NCBI GenBank assembly: GCA_006384855.1
Contig: VCJN01003071.1
Span: 62,001-126,000, forward strand
Origin: Tetraselmis striata
Taxonomy: Eukaryota; Chlorophyta; Chlorodendrophyceae; Chlorodendrales; Chlorodendraceae
Direction of reading: 5' to 3'
Length of the DNA: 64,000 bases
Shown: in pieces, positions 60,401 to 64,000 of the stretch
Position numbering within the stretch: position 1 is the stretch's first letter
Layout of the letters: the number at the start of each line of letters is the position of its first letter
Position numbers and translations under genes: made by a program
The notes under the pieces: model-generated
The model's database searches: none
Told to the model about the DNA's origin: nothing
What the model saw: the letters and a program-made list of their open reading frames with translations, nothing else

Positions 60401-63400
60401 GGTGGCTGCCCCGCCTGAACTGGGCGCGCACTGGGGCGCGGTGGACGCTCAGGCATCGGAGCTCCTGCTGCAGCGTGACCAGGCGGTTGCGGCCGCGCGA
60501 TCCGCCCTGCAGGTCTGTCCTGGCAAAGCACTATCTGTCGCTCGCCGTGGTCCGTCATGCGCCTGCAAGGTCACTCGACGGCGATCGCTTATACCAACGC
60601 ATAGCCAGAGTCGTCCAGCCTGGTTTGACCCCCCCCCCCCCCCCCCCCCCCCCGCACGCCCCTCATCTGGTAGGAGTACAGCGTTGCGTGGATGCTGCTG
60701 CTTCCTGGCGGTACATACGCGGACAGCAGTGCCCATGGAGCTTGGTCGGAGGTCATCGAGGTGTTGTTTGCGGCCCATGCCAAAGGTGCGCTCGTGTCAC
60801 TTCTGTGCGGAGATCAACCTCTCGGTCGATTCATGTGCAGCATGCCCGAGAGGGCTGTGGAGGCCCGGACCAACGCAAACCAACACATCTCTGTTGCCAA
60901 TGGGGTTTCCGGGAGGGGGACGCGGGGAGGCTGACCACGCGGGAGACACTGCGCTGCAGGTGCTGGCGCCGTCCGCCCGGCTTTCCCCATCCCCACTCAA
61001 CCAGAACAGGCAAGGTGTCGATGGATGACGATCAGGTAGGGCGGCCGCCCCTCGCTGCATGCCCTCTGCACCTGGCCCACCTTGCTGTAGGCCATACTGG
61101 CAGCACCGCGGTGTGGCAGCTCGTACCAATGCCGCCCCGGTCATAGCCGCGAGGCGAAGGACGACGCGGCAAAATCGGCGCCCTTCCTTGCCTTGCCCTG
61201 CGTGCCCCCTCCCTCCCCCCCCCCCCCCCCCCCCAGGCCCCCCTACCCCTGTTTTAACCACCCACAATGTTAGCCTACACGAAAGCGCTCACGGAGTGAG
61301 AGTGCGGAAGAGCCCTGACATGTTGACGCTAGCTGCGGCGCATGCGTGGGCACCGAAAGTGGCGGCACGCAGCCCTGTTTGTTTTCCCAAGTATCTATAG
61401 GATTCCATGCCAGCTATAAATCCCCAGTGCACAAACGAAGACTATCCAGAGGTAGCAAGATTCAAAGCTAGGCTCCAAAACCACGCTTACAGGCGGACAA
61501 AGCGTGAGGTTTCCGGTCGCTGTTCTGCTGTACTCCACAGAGCCGCGGCCCAATTGGCGGAGGAGCAATACGCCGAGTGCACGGCGGCTTCCAGCGCGTG
61601 CGCTGCAGAGCCTTCCGCTGCGGACATCGCGGAGGCAGAGGGCGCCACGCTGGCCGCCTTCCTGGCCTGCCCCTCCCCGGCGGCCACCTCTGTGCTGTCG
61701 GCGCTGCTGAGCGCCCTCTCCGTGCACTCCGCTGGCCGACACGGGCCATCGGCGGGCGACCCTCAGCTACCGCAGCATTTGCTGGAGCCTCTCCTCTCCG
61801 AGGTTTTGCCCGGCGGTGGCGGGAGGAGCCTCGCCACCCGGCTGCAGGCTCTGCTCGGGAGTCTTTCTGCCGTGGCGGCCGCTGCAGGCCTGGACACCAT
61901 CGCCGGCACGCTGCGGCCCCTCTCCGATGCGCTGCTGGAGGCCGTGGCCCTGGATGGCGTCCTTGGCAAGGCGGCCCTGGGGGCGCTGCTGGCCTGGGAG
62001 GACTGCTGCGCGTCCGCGGATGGCTGGCAAGCGCGCGTCGGCAGCGTGGCGGCCCGAGGTGCCACCCCGCTTGCGTTGGCGGCCGCTGACCTCAAGGACA
62101 AGGTGGCCAGGTACCACACGGCGGTGCGTGCCCTTCCTCGGCCCTGCTTACCGCACTCCATGCGCTCCATGGAGGCACACTGTCCTCTCAGTTCATTCCT
62201 CATCCATGGCGGCCCCGCCATGCTTGTGCATTACTTGGCTAACAGCCAATCTGCTCTTGTATCTGCGCAACGCCACCCCATTTGCAATGTCGTGCCTGGG
62301 ACCATGCTTGTGCATCGTGCGCTCATCGTACCATTGCCTGACTGCATGTCCACTATGGTTGCCGCGTTGCCCCTGCCTGTCGTATCAACCTGCCACCGCC
62401 CGCCATGCTCATCCCTCCAGGAGCACATTGCCTTCCCGGCCACAGACAGGCTTCTGTTTTTCTCTTTTTACCCGCCCCTGACGACTGCCCCAACCCCCAC
62501 TGTATGGCGACGCCGCTACCCTCCCTGATTACGCAGGTGATGCAAAGCCCAGACCAGCGCAAGGTGGGCCTCCCCCCTGCATGCCTCCTGCCTGCTATAC
62601 GTTTGTGGTGGTTAATCCGTGACACGCGCACCTGCTGCGTCATTCGCGCTTTGCTCACAACCCCCCCCCCCCCCCCCCCCTCCAACCTGTGCCTGACGAA
62701 CACTCTGGCAGCTGGCTGCCAAGAGCCTGGAGAGTCAGCTAGCCGCTGCGCTTGGTACCAAGACCGGCGACGTGGTGCTGCAAGCCCTCCTGTCAGGCAC
62801 CGAAGCACTGCAGGTCGGTGTGGCCCCCAAGCTAACCCGCCACACACCTAGCATGCGTCCCTGATGCCCCTCGCCTGTTGTGGAATGGGGGGCGGAAACT
62901 GAGACAAGGTCATCGCCCCTCCTGGGCCATGTGCTCCGCTGTGCAATCGCCGGCAGGATGCCGACCAAAGGCTGCTAGAAGTTGTGGAGGGCGGCAGGGC
63001 ACTCAGGTGTCCCCCCAGGTCGCGCCCTGACCCCCAGCGGTTGAGCGCGTCGAATGGGGTCTCAGGCACCGGCACCGGCACCCGGCTGCTCAACGACTAA
63101 CCCCCTGTCTGGCCCTGCCTTGCCCGGCCAGCACGTCCCACAGCACGTCCTGCGGCGCCTCTGCAGCTGGTGCTCGGCCAGTGGTTGGTGGCAGCCTCCC
63201 GCATTGTGGACTCGGCGAGCACCGACGACGACGGCAGCATCCCCAGCATGACCCGCTCCGGTGCGCGGCGCACCTCACCGCCATCTCCACCGGGATGTGG
63301 GGAGGAGGGCAGGGGGCGTGAGCTCTGCTCCGTCTCACCACACACTTGTCCGCTGAAGTGTCACGCGCTGGGGGTATTCTCACAGCGGGCGGCACACACG

Positions 63401-64000
63401 CGCCGAAGCACTAATCCGCGTCATCAATCGTGAGCGATGTCGTGGCTTGAAGCTATATCACCAGCAATGAAATGGCTAGTTCATCCTGGAAGGATGTCGC
63501 TCACCGTTAAACAGGCGATGTGTCCGTGCCATGCCGCTACTTGTGCGCTCCGGCGTGTCGCGTTTCCACCAATGGCTCACATCGCCACACTGCCGTGGCG
63601 ATTCCTATCTTAGAATAAATGCCGCTGCATGCGCTGCCACAAAGTACTGCCCGTGGCGTGATGCTCCACACCGCACCAATTGACACGGCTCTCCTTCGCT
63701 TGGCTTTCTGCGCAGACGTTGCGGTGGCGGTGGAGGAGGCCGTGGACTCGGTGGTGTCCAGGTACCTAAGCGTCCGGGTGGCGCCCGTGCTGAGAGCGCT
63801 GGCTGAGGGCTTGGGCGGACTTCGACCCGACGTGCTGCAGGCGGCGGCGTCGCGCCATGAGGTAATTTGCTTGCGGCGGGTTATTTCGTTTTTTTCAACG
63901 TCGCGTGTTCCGTGAGACTGTTATCAGGCAGAGCCAGCCAGGGGCGTCACCGGAGGGTGAGTGGCAACCGCTGGGATCGTGGCGTGCGCGACCATTGAGC
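42858..64000 (+). CDS. SMG1: SMG1 PIKK, nonsense-mediated mRNA decay kinase (3' end beyond window)
   Basis: SMG1 phosphorylates UPF1 during mRNA surveillance. Helical-repeat exons include 44485-44670 (FQDVIDLLLGW, a hallmark), 44838-45045, 48613-48858, 49074-49322, 49617-50035 (VCEEWFARLRG) and 50165-50234. FAT and linker exons include 54626-54733 (VAVLWEEMW) and 54960-55043. Kinase exons: 55249-55518, 55640-55789, 55958-56080 (LLKGREDLHTDARIMQ), 56234-56404 (YSITPLGNRVGLVQWV), 56860-57009, 57213-57282, 57438-57619 (GLGDRHLDNILLD, HIDYNVC), 57797-57931 and 58090-58146 (DPLVDW). Coiled, Ala-rich exons of the SMG1-specific insertion follow: 58329-58397, 58609-58692, 58835-58914, 59216-59351, 60076-60216, 60357-60512, 60674-60785, 61541-62123, 62535-62561, 62712-62813, 62957-63006 and 63716-63861. 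Where successive exons are both placed, phases agree. The FATC end is not reached. The start codon is provisional. Confidence 0.93.
48384..48430. repeat. (GT)n microsatellite in an SMG1 intron
   Basis: About 23 GT units on the sense strand, between helical-repeat exons. Confidence 0.93.
51871..51896. repeat. Poly(C) run in an SMG1 intron
   Basis: About 23 C on the sense strand, some 15 bases downstream of a likely donor (CAG|GTGCGTATG). Confidence 0.88.
56178..56198. repeat. Poly(G) run in an SMG1 intron
   Basis: About 20 G on the sense strand. Together with 56577-56595 it is one of only two strong G (rather than C) runs in this gene, both in neighbouring introns. Confidence 0.9.
56577..56595. 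repeat. Poly(G) run in an SMG1 intron
   Basis: About 19 G between the exons 56234-56404 and 56860-57009. Confidence 0.9.
57013..57032. repeat. Poly(C) run at the start of an SMG1 intron
   Basis: The donor CTCAAG|GTGA is followed directly by about 19 C. Confidence 0.9.
58437..58460. repeat. Poly(C) run in an SMG1 intron
   Basis: About 22 C in the intron between the exons 58329-58397 and 58609-58692. Confidence 0.9.
60629..60653. repeat. Poly(C) run in an SMG1 intron
   Basis: About 24 C just upstream of the acceptor of the exon 60674-60785, close enough to act as its polypyrimidine tract. Confidence 0.9.
61213..61236. repeat. Poly(C) run in an SMG1 intron
   Basis: About 20 C between the exons 60674-60785 and 61541-62123. 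Confidence 0.9.
62661..62681. repeat. Poly(C) run in an SMG1 intron
   Basis: About 19 C some 30 bases upstream of the acceptor of the exon 62712-62813. Confidence 0.9.

Noticed and set aside
61407-62528. Reading the 373-codon frame as a single gene
   Set aside because: Only 61541-62123 fits as an SMG1 exon, with acceptor and donor in phase. The ends of the frame are intron sequence.

Overview
The window looks like nuclear DNA of a core chlorophyte green alga, probably near the Volvocales. The reasons are GC-rich genes split into many short exons, TGTAA poly(A) signals behind stop codons, a GAF plus TKL kinase of a type common in those algae, an MsrB with a plastid-like leader, an SMG1-type PIKK, and Ty3/gypsy, KDZ, DIRS-like and LINE-like elements. 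Nothing is bacterial: there are no operons, ribosome binding sites or CRISPR arrays.

Layout. 1-942: 3' end of a Ty3/gypsy element with its LTR. About 2.4-2.95 kb: a LINE-like pol C-terminal remnant. 3618-4973 (+): an MsrB-type methionine sulfoxide reductase in five exons. 5863-11099 (-): a 785-residue GAF plus tyrosine-kinase-like protein kinase in 15 exons, convergent with msrB. 11.1-15.6 kb: no convincing gene, but repeats, including a 177-bp pair. 17225-31672 (+): a multi-exon KDZ (Kyakuja-Dileera-Zisupton) DNA-transposon transposase. One of its exons is split by a Ty3/gypsy element (17604-28828, +), which itself contains a second one (19494-25286, -). 31.7-34.6 kb: tandem repeats, a DIRS-like RNase H fossil and an unidentified open frame. 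34622-41475 (-): a very young Ty3/gypsy element whose two 522-bp LTRs look identical. About 42.9-64 kb (+): a large SMG1 (nonsense-mediated decay kinase) gene that runs off the right edge.

The three host genes have separate jobs: repair of oxidised methionine, signalling, and mRNA surveillance. Exon boundaries were read by eye from GT/AG signals, homology and phase. For msrB and the TKL kinase all exon phases agree and the totals are exact multiples of three. The start of SMG1 and several of its 5' exons remain open.

Points of most interest: a three-level transposon nest; a Nudix-like domain in the gag position and a methyltransferase-like domain at the head of pol in the young Ty3 element; long poly(C)/poly(G) runs in many introns; and LTR pairs that look much younger than the coding regions between them.
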